Below are positions 29,690 through 39,017 of a stretch of 64,000 nt of DNA, piece by piece (the stretch's first letter is position 1; every line of letters starts with the position of its first letter). The stretch lies in assembly GCF_013201725.1 (NCBI RefSeq), contig NZ_CP053835.1, forward strand, positions 992,001 through 1,056,000, written 5' to 3'. The position numbers were made by a program, and so were the translations under genes. Origin of the DNA: Arcobacter defluvii. GTDB taxonomy: Bacteria > Campylobacterota > Campylobacteria > Campylobacterales > Arcobacteraceae. Below the pieces are notes generated by a model. That model made no database searches. It was not told the origin of the DNA and saw only the letters and a list, made by a program, of their open reading frames with translations.

Positions 29690-30703
29690 TTATCTAGAAA
29701 AAACTATTCCTATTCCAATTTTATTTATTTCTCTATCATAATCAATTAGATTATTCCCATAACCTGAAAATAGTTGTAAAAGACCATAAGTGTTTTTTGT
29801 TGATAAAAATTCAGGAAGAGGGAATGTCCAATTTAGCTCAACAGCACCTTTATTTGAGTCATTTAATTTTAAATTATTTCTTAATAAAAGTTCAAATGTA
29901 TGTTTTTTATAAGCAAAAAATAAAGTCAAATCTCCATATCCATAATAATCCTCTATATCTGAATTATCATCACTTCCTTTTTCTTCTGGAATTCTATACC
30001 AAATTCTTGGAATTAAGAATAAATTAGAAAATTGAAAATATCCTTCAAGATATAATCTATTCCAAGATCTTGATTCTTCTTCATTTTTACCATTTGAAGC
30101 ATGTAATAAAGAAAATTTATAAGCTTTTAAAATAGAAGTTTCTTTATATGGTAATGTTACAAAAATCTCTGGTTCGTAGTTAGTTTCTCTAAAAGGGGAA
30201 GAATCTTTTGTTGTTTGCCAAAAAGATTTTTGTGTATAAGCTGCACTAATTGATTCATCTAAACCAAAAAAATTGTAAGAAATAGGTTTCTCAAGACTTA
30301 TTTGAAAAGTTGTTTCTGTATTTTTTCTACCTTCAATATCATTGAAGCTATAATTTACTGGCAATAAATAATTCTTTTTATAAGGATATAAATTAAAATC
30401 TTTAGTTATAAGTTGTTCTAAACTTTTTTCAGTCTCTTCATCATCTAATCTATCTATTTGTTTTAGGTAAAACTCTTTTTTCATTGTAGTATAAGTTCTA
30501 TCTTCTTCATTTTCATGATTTTTTTTTAGATTAAATAGATATGTATCTTCTTTTGAAATGTTTAATGTTGCAGCTTTTTTGTATAAAAGCATAGCTTCTT
30601 TATAATTTCCTAACTCTTCTTGCTTTTTTGCTTCTTCATAGATATTATTTATATCTTCTGCTAAACAAAAACTACATATCAATAAGGATAAAAATTTTTT
30701 CAT
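29690..30703 (-). CDS. pldA: Outer membrane phospholipase A1
   Basis: 337 aa with a signal peptide (about 1-15). Mature residues 18-50 look like one TPR-type helical pair (EEAKKQEELGNYKEAMLLYKK), then the OMPLA barrel: SISAAYTQKSFWQ, SSPFRETNYEPEIFV, and the catalytic triad His201/Ser203 in HASNGKN plus Asn215 in SWNRLYLE, with the same Ser-to-Asn spacing (12) as E. coli PldA. Calcium-dependent hydrolysis of outer-leaflet phospholipids, maintaining outer-membrane asymmetry. The N-terminal helical pair is not in E. coli PldA. Confidence 0.92.
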   Translation of the reverse strand: MKKFLSLLICSFCLAEDINNIYEEAKKQEELGNYKEAMLLYKKAATLNISKEDTYLFNLKKNHENEEDRTYTTMKKEFYLKQIDRLDDEETEKSLEQLITKDFNLYPYKKNYLLPVNYSFNDIEGRKNTETTFQISLEKPISYNFFGLDESISAAYTQKSFWQTTKDSSPFRETNYEPEIFVTLPYKETSILKAYKFSLLHASNGKNEEESRSWNRLYLEGYFQFSNLFLIPRIWYRIPEEKGSDDNSDIEDYYGYGDLTLFFAYKKHTFELLLRNNLKLNDSNKGAVELNWTFPLPEFLSTKNTYGLLQLFSGYGNNLIDYDREINKIGIGIVFSR

Positions 30704-30825
30704 AAATTACCATTTTATTTTTTTATTTTATTATACACCAAAAGATATTATATACAAATTTTTATACTTTATAAAAGAGTTTTAATGATATAATCGGCAA
30801 AAATTAGAAAAAAAGGTTATTTTCA

Positions 30826-31467
30826 ATGCTTGTTGCACCTTCTATATTATCTGCAGATTTTGGAAATTTAGCAAATGAAATAAAAGCTATTTGTGATGGT
30901 GGATGTGATTTAATTCACGTTGATGTAATGGATGGACATTTTGTTCCTAATATGACAATTGGTCCAGTTGTAGTAAATCCTGTTGCTAAAGTAGCAACAA
31001 AACCACTGGATATACATTTAATGGTTGAAGATAATACATTTTTCGTAGAACTTTTTGCACCTTGCAAACCAGAATATATCTCTTTCCATATTGAGAGTGA
31101 AAAACACCCTCATAGACTTATACAAAAAATAAGAGATTATGGAATAAAACCGGCTATTGTTTTAAATCCTCATTCAACACCTGAATCAATAGAGTATTTA
31201 TTAGAAGATTTAGATATGGTTTTATTAATGTCTGTAAATCCAGGTTTTGGAGGACAAAAATTTATTCCTTCAGTTATTGAAAAAGCAAAGAAATTAAAAG
31301 AGATAATAAACAAAAGAAATCCTAACTGTCTAATTGAAGTTGATGGTGGAGTTAATGATAAAAATATTTATGATTTAAAAGAAGCTGGAGTTGATGTTGT
31401 TGTTGCTGGATCTTATGTATTTGGGAATGATGATTATAGTAAAGCTATAAAAAGTTTGCAGGTGTAA
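30826..31467 (+). CDS. rpe: Ribulose-phosphate 3-epimerase
   Basis: 213 aa, typical. TIM-barrel motifs: VAPSILSADFGNL, LIHVDVMDGHFVPNMTIGP (metal-binding His/Asp), DIHLMVE, LLMSVNPGFGGQKFIP, IEVDGGVN and VVAGSYVFG. Interconverts ribulose-5-P and xylulose-5-P in the pentose phosphate pathway. First gene of a tight plus-strand run rpe - trpF - exonuclease - HD hydrolase. Confidence 0.96.
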   Translation: MLVAPSILSADFGNLANEIKAICDGGCDLIHVDVMDGHFVPNMTIGPVVVNPVAKVATKPLDIHLMVEDNTFFVELFAPCKPEYISFHIESEKHPHRLIQKIRDYGIKPAIVLNPHSTPESIEYLLEDLDMVLLMSVNPGFGGQKFIPSVIEKAKKLKEIINKRNPNCLIEVDGGVNDKNIYDLKEAGVDVVVAGSYVFGNDDYSKAIKSLQV

Positions 31468-31468
31468 A

Positions 31469-32065
31469 ATGAGAGTAAAAATTTGTGGAATAACAAATCT
31501 GCAAGATGCACTAGAAGCAATAAATGCTGGTGCAAGTGCATTAGGTTTTGTATTTTATAAAAAATCACCAAGATATATTGAACCTTTAAAAGCAAAAGAG
31601 ATTGCTGAAAAACTTCCTCCTTTTGTTCAAACGGTTGGTTTATTTGTAAATGAAACAGAAGAATTTATCAATGAAGTTTGTAATGATGCAAAAATGCAAT
31701 TAGCTCAGATTATAGATGATTTTGATGTTTTAAATTATGAAAAAATTTCTTCTAAATATATAAAAGTAATTAGAGCTAAAGATAAAAAAGATTTATTGAA
31801 TTTAAATAAAGAATATTATTTAGTTGATGCTTTTGTTGATAGTTTTGGTGGTGAAGGTAAAAGAATAGCCCTTGATTGGTTTGAAAGTATTGATTGCTCT
31901 AAATTTATACTTGCTGGTGGATTAACAACTGAAAATTTAAAAGAGATAAATGGTTTTGGTTTTTATGGTGTTGATGTAAGTTCTGGTGTAGAATCAGAAG
32001 TTAAAGGAATAAAAGATAGACAAAAAATGATTGATTTTGTAAAAGAGGCAAATGAAATCAAATAA
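31469..32065 (+). CDS. trpF: Phosphoribosylanthranilate isomerase
   Basis: 198 aa. N-terminal VKICGITNLQDALEA with the catalytic Cys, GASALGFVFYKKSPRYI, and C-terminal LAGGLTTENLKEI and GVDVSSGVES are diagnostic of TrpF. Third step of tryptophan synthesis after anthranilate. It follows rpe by one base and overlaps the exonuclease gene by 14 bases. trpC lies 7 kb away at 39014, so the tryptophan genes are scattered. Confidence 0.95.
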   Translation: MRVKICGITNLQDALEAINAGASALGFVFYKKSPRYIEPLKAKEIAEKLPPFVQTVGLFVNETEEFINEVCNDAKMQLAQIIDDFDVLNYEKISSKYIKVIRAKDKKDLLNLNKEYYLVDAFVDSFGGEGKRIALDWFESIDCSKFILAGGLTTENLKEINGFGFYGVDVSSGVESEVKGIKDRQKMIDFVKEANEIK

Positions 32066-32870
32066 AAGGATTATTCCTAAATCTCAAATAAAATTACAAA
32101 ATATTTTACAAAGATTATTAAAAGAACCTATTTTGTATACTGAGTTTTTTGAATTATTAGAAAAAGCTAGTGATACAATATATGAAAATCCTGAATTAGA
32201 ATTTGAATTACTTATATCAAATGGTTTGCCATTAGATTTTGATGATAAATATGTATTTCTAAGAACAACAAAAACTCTTATAAATGAACAAGTTTTTTGT
32301 ATAGTTGATATAGAAACAAATGGTGGGAGTGCAAAAAAAGGTTATCAAATTATTGAATTGGGAGCTGTAAAATATAAAAATGGAGAAATTATTGATAAAT
32401 TTGATTCTTTAGTTTATGCAAAAGAGATTCCTCCTTATGTTCAGGAAGTTACAAAAATTACTCCAAATATGTTAGAAAATGCTCCAAGATTAGAAAAAGT
32501 TTTACAAGATTTTAAGATTTTTTTAGGAGATGATGTTTTTGTTGCACATGATATTAAATTTGATTATACATTTATTTCTGATTCTTTTGAAAAATATAAT
32601 TTAGGAAAATTATTGAATAGAAAACTTTGTACTATTGATTTAACAAAAAGAACTATTCAATCTGAAAAATATGGATTAAGTTCTTTAAAAGAAGTTTTAA
32701 ATATTAATGTTGATAATCATCATAGAGCTTATTATGATGCTTTAACTACAGCAATTGTTTTCCAAAAAAGTTTAGAGAATATAGATAAAAATAAAATAAA
32801 AACTGTAGAAGAGTTAATTAATTTTTCAAAAAGTGATAATATAATTAATAATCAGCAAAAAAAGGATTAG
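32052..32870 (+). CDS. DEDDh 3'-5' exonuclease (DnaQ/PolC epsilon-like)
   Basis: 272 aa. An N-terminal ~75-residue extension precedes the exonuclease domain: Exo I CIVDIETNG (Asp, Glu), Exo II VFVAHDIKFDYTFI (His-Asp), Exo III NHHRAYYDALTTA (His, Asp). This is the arrangement of DNA polymerase III epsilon-type proofreading nucleases. It overlaps trpF by 14 bases. It may be the replicative proofreader or a stand-alone repair nuclease; the window cannot decide. Confidence 0.87.
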   Translation: MKSNKRIIPKSQIKLQNILQRLLKEPILYTEFFELLEKASDTIYENPELEFELLISNGLPLDFDDKYVFLRTTKTLINEQVFCIVDIETNGGSAKKGYQIIELGAVKYKNGEIIDKFDSLVYAKEIPPYVQEVTKITPNMLENAPRLEKVLQDFKIFLGDDVFVAHDIKFDYTFISDSFEKYNLGKLLNRKLCTIDLTKRTIQSEKYGLSSLKEVLNINVDNHHRAYYDALTTAIVFQKSLENIDKNKIKTVEELINFSKSDNIINNQQKKD

Positions 32871-32873
32871 ATA

Positions 32874-33422
32874 GTGTTTTCACAAGATAATTATACTGAA
32901 ATTTTAGAGTTTGCTACTTTGGCACATGGTGAACAAAAAACGCCAAAAGAATTACCTTATCTTTTTCATATAACATGTGTTGCAATGGAAGTTATTAATG
33001 CTTGTGAAAAATCAAAGTTAGATGAGAAAAAAGCAGATTTAGCAATAAGTTGTGCATTATTGCATGATATTATTGAAGATACAAAGATTACTTATGATGA
33101 ATTATATGTGAAGTTTGGTCCTTTGATTGCAGATGGTGTTGAAGCATTAACTAAAAATAAAACATTAACGTCAAAACAAGAACAAATGAGAGATAGTATT
33201 GAGCGATTACTTACTCAACCTTATGAAATTCAAATAGTTAAACTTGCTGATAGAATAGTAAATTTAGCTATTCCTCCAAAACATTGGAGTAATGAAAAAA
33301 TTAAAGATTATCAAAAAGAAGCAAGTTTTATTTTATCATGTTTAGGAAATTCAAATATCTATTTAGCAAAAAGATTAGAAAAAAAAATTGAAGAGTATAA
33401 AAAGTATATAAAAAATGATTAA
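32874..33422 (+). CDS. HD-domain protein, SpoT-like small alarmone hydrolase candidate
   Basis: 182 aa starting at GTG 32874 after AAAAGGATTAGATA. It matches the hydrolase domain of RelA/SpoT: His in LPYLFHITCVA, HDIIEDT (HD plus ED motif), and VKLADRIVNL, in the order and spacing of SpoT/MESH1. No synthetase domain is present. Predicted to hydrolyse (p)ppGpp or a related nucleotide such as NADPH, as MESH1 does, using Mn2+. Last gene of the rpe run, ended by the terminator at 33427. Confidence 0.82.
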   Translation: MFSQDNYTEILEFATLAHGEQKTPKELPYLFHITCVAMEVINACEKSKLDEKKADLAISCALLHDIIEDTKITYDELYVKFGPLIADGVEALTKNKTLTSKQEQMRDSIERLLTQPYEIQIVKLADRIVNLAIPPKHWSNEKIKDYQKEASFILSCLGNSNIYLAKRLEKKIEEYKKYIKND

Positions 33423-33426
33423 TGCT

Positions 33427-33452
33427 AAAACAAAGCCTTTTGGCTTTGTTTT
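33427..33452. terminator. Bidirectional terminator between the HD gene and oorC
   Basis: AAAACAAAGCC (33427-33437), loop TTTT, GGCTTTGTTTT (33442-33452): perfect 11-bp stem with GC-rich top, A-run before and T-run after, between convergent genes. Confidence 0.88.
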
Positions 33453-34023
33453 ATGCAGATTTCTCAGCTGCTTCTTTAGCGTATTTTAAACCTAAATCAA
33501 AAGCTTTATTATTGATTTCATGTACTTTTTCAGGTACTTTTGAAAGCATAGTTTTTCTTAATATTTCATTTGGTACAGTTTCACCAGTAAAATAATTAGC
33601 CATTGCAAGTGCTAAAACTGATTGAGTAATAACATTTCCAACTTCTTCTTTTGCAATAGTAATAATTGGAATCTCATAGATTTTCCATTTTTTTCTATCT
33701 TCTTCAGTTGGTGTTACTAGATTTGGTTCAACAACTATAACTCCACCTTCTTTTACACCTTTTTTAAATTGATTATATGAAACTTGTGCAACTGATAACA
33801 TAAAATCAATTTCTCCATCATTTGCATAAGGATATAAAATTTCTTCATCTTGTAAAGTAATATCAACAACAGTTGGACCACCTCTTACTTGAGAAGTATA
33901 AGTAGCAGTTTTTAATCCATATCCACCGTTATTGATTTTTGCAGCTGCGAAAATCGCACCTGCAAGAAGTACACCTTGTCCACCAACACCTGTAAATCTC
34001 ATTAATGTTCTATTTGCTGCCAT
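33451..34023 (-). CDS. oorC: 2-oxoglutarate:acceptor oxidoreductase, gamma subunit
   Basis: 190 aa. MRFTGVGGQGVLLAGAIFA and TATYTSQVRGGPTVVDI are the signature of the gamma (catalytic-gamma) domain of 2-oxoacid:ferredoxin oxidoreductases. Last gene of oorDABC. The enzyme decarboxylates 2-oxoglutarate to succinyl-CoA with a low-potential acceptor, replacing the NAD-linked dehydrogenase in the TCA cycle of Campylobacterota; it is oxygen-sensitive, fitting a microaerobic life. Confidence 0.95.
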   Translation of the reverse strand: MAANRTLMRFTGVGGQGVLLAGAIFAAAKINNGGYGLKTATYTSQVRGGPTVVDITLQDEEILYPYANDGEIDFMLSVAQVSYNQFKKGVKEGGVIVVEPNLVTPTEEDRKKWKIYEIPIITIAKEEVGNVITQSVLALAMANYFTGETVPNEILRKTMLSKVPEKVHEINNKAFDLGLKYAKEAAEKSA

Positions 34024-34036
34024 GTGTAACTCCTTC

Positions 34037-34870
34037 TTATAATTGAACCATAGTTTTATTTTTTTGAGCTTCTTTTACTTTTTCATAAGCTTCACAATAT
34101 TCCATAGCTTCTGTATCTTGTTTTAAAATACCAGTAGGGAAAATTCCTTTTTGCTCTTCTGGCTCTAATTTATCAAATTTAGTTTTTGACATAGAAATAG
34201 AATCAATCCATTCTAAGTTTGCCATAGCTGTTGCCATTTTATTTTTTCTTCCTAAGTTAACGTGACAGTTAGAGAATACTTCAATAAATGAGAATCCTTT
34301 GTGTTCAAAAGCTTTAACTAAAGTTTTTTCAAGTTTTTTAGGATCAATCATTGTCTCTCTTGCAACAAATGAAGCACCTGCAGCTTCAACTAGTTTACAA
34401 GCATCAAAAGTAGGGTCAATATTTCCTCTACTCATTGTTACTGTCCACATTCCTTGAGGAGTTGTAGGACTTGTTTGAGAGTTTGTTAATCCATAAATAA
34501 AGTTATTGATAATAATATAATTTAAGTCAATATTTCTTCTTGAAGCATGAATTGTATGATTTCCACCAATTGCAAGACCATCACCATCTCCACCAACAAC
34601 AATAACTTTTTTGTCTGGATTTGCTAGTTTAATTCCAGTTGCATAAGCTAAAGTTCTTCCGTGAGTTGTGTGAACAGTATTACAGTTAATGTATGAAGAA
34701 AATCTTCCAGAACATCCAATTCCTGAAACAACACAAACATCATCCATATTCCATTCAAGTTTTTCAATGGCTCTAATAACAGCTTTTAAAATAACTCCAT
34801 CACCACATCCCCAACACCATAATGTTGGCATTTTGTCTGTTCTTAAATATTCATCGTAATTAAAAGCCAT
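34037..34870 (-). CDS. oorB: 2-oxoglutarate:acceptor oxidoreductase, beta subunit (TPP-binding)
   Basis: 277 aa. TPP-binding: WCWGCGDG near the N-terminus (with Fe-S/TPP Cys), CVVSGIGCSGRFSSYI, and VVGGDGDGLAIGGNH with the GDGD Mg2+/TPP motif; NNFIYGLTNSQTSPT is typical of this subunit. It holds the thiamine diphosphate and, in many family members, a 4Fe-4S cluster. Follows oorA by 2 bases. Confidence 0.95.
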   Translation of the reverse strand: MAFNYDEYLRTDKMPTLWCWGCGDGVILKAVIRAIEKLEWNMDDVCVVSGIGCSGRFSSYINCNTVHTTHGRTLAYATGIKLANPDKKVIVVGGDGDGLAIGGNHTIHASRRNIDLNYIIINNFIYGLTNSQTSPTTPQGMWTVTMSRGNIDPTFDACKLVEAAGASFVARETMIDPKKLEKTLVKAFEHKGFSFIEVFSNCHVNLGRKNKMATAMANLEWIDSISMSKTKFDKLEPEEQKGIFPTGILKQDTEAMEYCEAYEKVKEAQKNKTMVQL

Positions 34871-34872
34871 GA

Positions 34873-36006
34873 TTACATTCCTTTCACTTTTTCAATAATT
34901 TCTAGTGGAGATAAAGGTCTTCCATTTGCTTTGAATAAAGTATCAAAATCAGATCTTCCAGATACTCTTTGTACTTCTTCTACAAATTGACCCATATTTA
35001 ACTCAGCAACTAATACTTTGTCAAATTTTTTCATTAATTCATTGATTCTTTTTGCTGGGCTTGGCCAAATAGTTAATGGTCTGAACATACCAACTTTGAT
35101 ACCTTCTTTTCTTAATCTATTAATAGCTTCTGTAACACCTAATGAAACTGAACCATAAGCAATAATCATAATATCAGCATCATCTAACATATATTCTTCA
35201 TTTAATTCTAATTCATCTAAATGTGCATCAACTTTTTTGAATAATCTTTTCATTAATGCATCACAAACTTCAGCATCTTCAGTTGGATGACCTGTAGGTC
35301 CATGATGAAGTCCTGTAAAGTGATATCTATAACCTTCAAACATTGGATTTAAAACTGCAGGTTCATCTGACTCAACACCATAAGGTTTATAATCTTTTTT
35401 ATCACCATCAAATCTTTTTCTTACAATTTTACTTTTTTCAATTTCTTCTAATTCTGGAATTATAGCTTTTCCACTCATATGTCCAATAGTTTCATCTAAT
35501 AAAACAAAAACAGGTTGCATAAATCTATCAGCTAAATTAAATGCTCTTACAGTTTCTGTATAGCATTCACTTAAATTTCCTGGAACTAAAGTAATAGATT
35601 TAACATCACCATGAGTTGGATTTTTAGCTTGTAAAATATCACCTTGAGCAACTCTTGTAGGAAGACCAGTTGATGGACCACCTCTCATAACGTTTACAAC
35701 AACTAAAGGAACTTCTGAAATATATCCAACACCTAAATTCTCTGCTTTTAAAGAGATACCAGGTCCTGAAGTTGCAGTCATTGCTCTTTTCCCTGACATT
35801 GCAGCACCTAAAGCTGTGCAAATACCAGAAATCTCATCTTCCATTTGAATAGAAACTCCACCTCGCGCAGGTAACGCAGAAGAAAGTACATGCATTATTT
35901 CACTTGAAGGAGTAATTGGATAACCACCAAAAAACTCACAACCTGAATCAATTGCAGCTTTTGCTGCAAGTTCATTTCCTGTTGAAATTACTTCTCTTGA
36001 CATCAA
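34873..36006 (-). CDS. oorA: 2-oxoglutarate:acceptor oxidoreductase, alpha subunit
   Basis: 377 aa. GCEFFGGYPITPSSEIMH, MEDEISGICTALGAAMSGKR and ATSGPGISLKAENLG are characteristic of the alpha subunit, as is PVFVLLDETIGHM. It shapes the active site and binds substrate with the beta subunit. Second gene of the minus-strand operon D-A-B-C, 6 bases after oorD. Confidence 0.95.
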   Translation of the reverse strand: MMSREVISTGNELAAKAAIDSGCEFFGGYPITPSSEIMHVLSSALPARGGVSIQMEDEISGICTALGAAMSGKRAMTATSGPGISLKAENLGVGYISEVPLVVVNVMRGGPSTGLPTRVAQGDILQAKNPTHGDVKSITLVPGNLSECYTETVRAFNLADRFMQPVFVLLDETIGHMSGKAIIPELEEIEKSKIVRKRFDGDKKDYKPYGVESDEPAVLNPMFEGYRYHFTGLHHGPTGHPTEDAEVCDALMKRLFKKVDAHLDELELNEEYMLDDADIMIIAYGSVSLGVTEAINRLRKEGIKVGMFRPLTIWPSPAKRINELMKKFDKVLVAELNMGQFVEEVQRVSGRSDFDTLFKANGRPLSPLEIIEKVKGM

Positions 36007-36012
36007 TTCTCC

Positions 36013-36336
36013 TTACAAATCTTCATCTAATATTCTATAGTTATTTTTAACTATTTTTTCTTTTCTTTCTTTTGCATCACTTGATAATTTTGCAAATTTG
36101 AACTCTTTTTTATCAGCAACGTAAATTGCAAAATCTGGACATGTTAATTCACAGTCCATACAACCAATACATGATTCTGGATGAACAACTTTTATCATTG
36201 AACCTAAAGTAGAATGAACTTCTTGTCTCATCGCAAGTACACCGGCTGGACAAACTGAAACGCACTTATCACATGCCTTACATCTAGCTTCATTTACCCA
36301 TACAGGAGTATTTGCAGGAGCTTCCATATTAGACAT
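36013..36336 (-). CDS. oorD: 2-oxoglutarate:acceptor oxidoreductase, delta (ferredoxin) subunit
   Basis: 107 aa with two 4Fe-4S motifs: CKACDKCVSVCPAGV (CxxCxxCxxxCP) and CIGCMDCELTCPDFAI. It passes electrons from the catalytic subunits to the external acceptor. First gene of oorDABC, with an AAGGAGA ribosome binding site. About 296 bases upstream separate it from the divergent methyltransferase gene; no gene is seen there and it should hold both promoters. Confidence 0.95.
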   Translation of the reverse strand: MSNMEAPANTPVWVNEARCKACDKCVSVCPAGVLAMRQEVHSTLGSMIKVVHPESCIGCMDCELTCPDFAIYVADKKEFKFAKLSSDAKERKEKIVKNNYRILDEDL

Positions 36337-36632
36337 AATCTCTCCTTAAATTATTTTAAAATCAATACTTGAACAAACTCAATATATTATCTTTGAATAA
36401 TAGCAATAAACATTCCAAAGATAAATAAAATTTATGATTTTCTTAAGTGAATTTAAGTCTTGTTACATTTTGCTACAACAAAAAAAAGTATCTGAAAAAA
36501 AGCCACTTCAATATATAAATAAGCTTAAAAAATTAATCTAATTTAATATTAGAAGAGTTAATTAATAATATAATTAAAATATAAATTTGTAAAACTTAGA
36601 TATAATTATAATAAATTAGAAAAGGAAGATTT

Positions 36633-37349
36633 TTGGTTTTATATCAGCCTAAAAATGGTTATTGCTATAACAGTGATACTCATTTTTTGTTTTATTTTAT
36701 TTGTGAAAATTTTAAAAAATATAAAAATATAAAAGGTGAGCTTTTAGATATTGGTAGTGGTAGTGGAATTTTAGGTTTATTAGTTTCCAATGAATATAGA
36801 AAATTGAATTTAAATCAGTGTGAAATTCAAGAAATGTTTCAATTTTTCTCAACTAAAAATGCACAGATTAATCAAATTAATACAAAAATGTATATTGGTT
36901 CATATGATCAGATAAGTTTTGAAAAAAAGTTTGAAATCTGTATTTCAAACCCACCTTTTTATCACTGTGATGTAATTAAAAGTGAAAATAAATCTTTAAA
37001 AATTGCAAGATACAATGACTCTTTACCTTTAGAAAAATTAATTAAAAGAAGTTATGAGATTTTAAAAGAAGATGGAAAATTCTTTTTTTGTTATGATTCT
37101 AAACAAATAAATGAAATATTATTGTTATTAAATAAATATAAATTTAATCTTGAAGCTTTACAATTTGTACATCCAAAAGTTTCAAAAGATGCAACTTTAG
37201 TTTTGATTTATGCAAAAAAGAATTCAAAAACATTAACCAAAATTATGAATCCTTTAGTTGTTTTTGATGAGAATAATAGTTTTACAAAAGAAGTAGAATC
37301 AATATATGAAAAATCTTCTACATATAGCATAAAGGCAGATTTTGAGTGA
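36633..37349 (+). CDS. tRNA/nucleic acid adenine-N6 methyltransferase (TrmN6-like)
   Basis: 238 aa, from TTG 36633 with AAAAGGAAGA before it. SAM-binding LLDIGSGSGILGLLVS (motif I) and the catalytic ISNPPFYHCD (NPPF, N6-adenine class) are clear. The order and size fit the YfiC/TrmN6 family, which modifies A37 of tRNA1(Val). Its 3' end overlaps the YkgJ-like gene by 8 bases, beginning a coupled run that ends with trpC. Confidence 0.85.
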   Translation: MVLYQPKNGYCYNSDTHFLFYFICENFKKYKNIKGELLDIGSGSGILGLLVSNEYRKLNLNQCEIQEMFQFFSTKNAQINQINTKMYIGSYDQISFEKKFEICISNPPFYHCDVIKSENKSLKIARYNDSLPLEKLIKRSYEILKEDGKFFFCYDSKQINEILLLLNKYKFNLEALQFVHPKVSKDATLVLIYAKKNSKTLTKIMNPLVVFDENNSFTKEVESIYEKSSTYSIKADFE

Positions 37350-37725
37350 ATTATTAAAAAAAGAAGGATTTAATTTTGCATTTGATCCAAAGGGCTGTGA
37401 CTCTTGTAAGGGAAATTGTTGTATAGGAGAAAGTGGATATATTTGGATTAATGCTCAAGAGATTCAAGCTTTAGCTTTTTATCTAAATTTACCAGTTGAA
37501 GAATTAAAAATTAGATATTTAAATAAAATAGGTTATAAATATAGCATAAAAGAGGTAAAATTAGGTTCAAATAATTTTGCTTGCTGTTTTTTTAATTTAG
37601 AAAAAAAACAGTGTTCAATTTATCCCGTAAGACCGATGCAATGTAGAACTTTCCCTTTTTGGGATTATTTTAAAGAAAATGAAGAAGAGGTTTATAAAGA
37701 GTGTCCAGCTATAAAAAATCTTTAA
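37342..37725 (+). CDS. YkgJ-family cysteine cluster protein
   Basis: 127 aa starting at TTG 37342. The family's CxxCxxxCC pattern appears as CDSCKGNCCIG, then CCFFN, CSIYPVRPMQCRTFPFWDYF and a final ECPAI: eight or so Cys likely bind zinc or an iron-sulfur cluster. Molecular role unproven for the family. Overlaps both neighbours (8 bases upstream, 25 bases downstream). Confidence 0.85.
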   Translation: MSELLKKEGFNFAFDPKGCDSCKGNCCIGESGYIWINAQEIQALAFYLNLPVEELKIRYLNKIGYKYSIKEVKLGSNNFACCFFNLEKKQCSIYPVRPMQCRTFPFWDYFKENEEEVYKECPAIKNL

Positions 37726-39017
37726 TTTTTTATTCATTACTATTAATTTTTAGTGGATGTAGTACAAAAGATATTAATTTAGAGAATAAAGAAGTTAAAA
37801 AAACAAATTTTGTAAAGGTTGAAACAAAACCTTTTGATTTAGAAGATTTCTATATTATTTATGCTTTAGAATCAGAAAATCAAAGAATGTATTTAAACGC
37901 AAGGGATATTTATTTGAAATTATTTGAAAATACAAATAATTATGAATATTTAGTTAAATATCTTACATTGGCAACACAATTAAAAGAGTATTATTTAGTT
38001 AAAGAGAATGCTTCTAAATATATGAAAGATAATATTAAAGAAGAAGAGATAATTTTAAGATTATATGCTTTTTCTTTATTTAAATTACAAGAAAAGCAAG
38101 AAGCTATTTTTAATGCAGAAAAATTAATTTTTTTATATAAAAACAGTATTAATTATGAATTATTAGGAAGTATATATCTTGAAGATAAACAATATTTAAA
38201 AGCTTATGATGCTTTAAGAAATGCTTATTTTTTAAATAATTCAATTAGTACATTATTAACATTAACTAATATTCAATTTTTTAATTTAAATCAAAAAGAA
38301 GAAGCAATAAAACAGCTTGAAAATTATGCGCATAAAAATGATTATGATTTTAATTTATCCATTCAATTATTGAGTTTTTATGAAAATTTAAAAGCTCAAG
38401 ATAGATTGGTTAATTTTCTAAAAGAGATGTATTTTTATTACAAAAAAAATGATAATCAATTATTAGTAAATAAAACAAAAGCACTTTTTCTAAAATATGT
38501 AATAAACAATGATGTAAAAACTGTTATTGATTTTTGGGAACAAAATGGTGAAGAAGATGAAATTTTGTTAAATTTATATAGAATGACAAATCAATCACAA
38601 AAAGCTTATAATTTATTAAATAAATTATATAAAAATTCTAATAATATGGATTTTTTAGCTCAACAAGCAATTTTAGAATTTGAAATGGCAAAAGATAAAA
38701 AAAGTATATTATTTGATGTTATCTCAAAATTTGATAAAGTATTACAAACAGAAGATAATCATATATATCAAAACTATTTAGCATACATTCTTATTGATTT
38801 TGATATTGATATACAAAAAGGGCTTTTATTAGTAAAAAAAGCTCTTGAAAAAGATCCTACAAATGTAGCTTATCTTGATACATTAGCTTGGGGAGAATAT
38901 AAAATAAAAAATTGTAAAGATGCCTATACTTATATGAAACAAGTTGTTGATGAAGTAGGCTTAGATGATGAAGAGATAAAATTACATTGGGAAAAAATTA
39001 AGGAGTGTAAAGAGTGA
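37701..39017 (+). CDS. TPR-repeat lipoprotein
   Basis: 438 aa from GTG 37701, which lies 25 bases inside the YkgJ-like gene; it is the only start in frame that leaves the signal sequence whole. Lipoprotein signal: [15 protein letters not shown] with the acylated Cys at about 20. The rest is helical with tetratricopeptide-like pairs, including a good TPR at the C-terminus ([20 protein letters not shown]). Probably an outer-membrane-anchored scaffold. It overlaps trpC by 4 bases. Confidence 0.82.
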   Translation: MSSYKKSLIFYSLLLIFSGCSTKDINLENKEVKKTNFVKVETKPFDLEDFYIIYALESENQRMYLNARDIYLKLFENTNNYEYLVKYLTLATQLKEYYLVKENASKYMKDNIKEEEIILRLYAFSLFKLQEKQEAIFNAEKLIFLYKNSINYELLGSIYLEDKQYLKAYDALRNAYFLNNSISTLLTLTNIQFFNLNQKEEAIKQLENYAHKNDYDFNLSIQLLSFYENLKAQDRLVNFLKEMYFYYKKNDNQLLVNKTKALFLKYVINNDVKTVIDFWEQNGEEDEILLNLYRMTNQSQKAYNLLNKLYKNSNNMDFLAQQAILEFEMAKDKKSILFDVISKFDKVLQTEDNHIYQNYLAYILIDFDIDIQKGLLLVKKALEKDPTNVAYLDTLAWGEYKIKNCKDAYTYMKQVVDEVGLDDEEIKLHWEKIKECKE

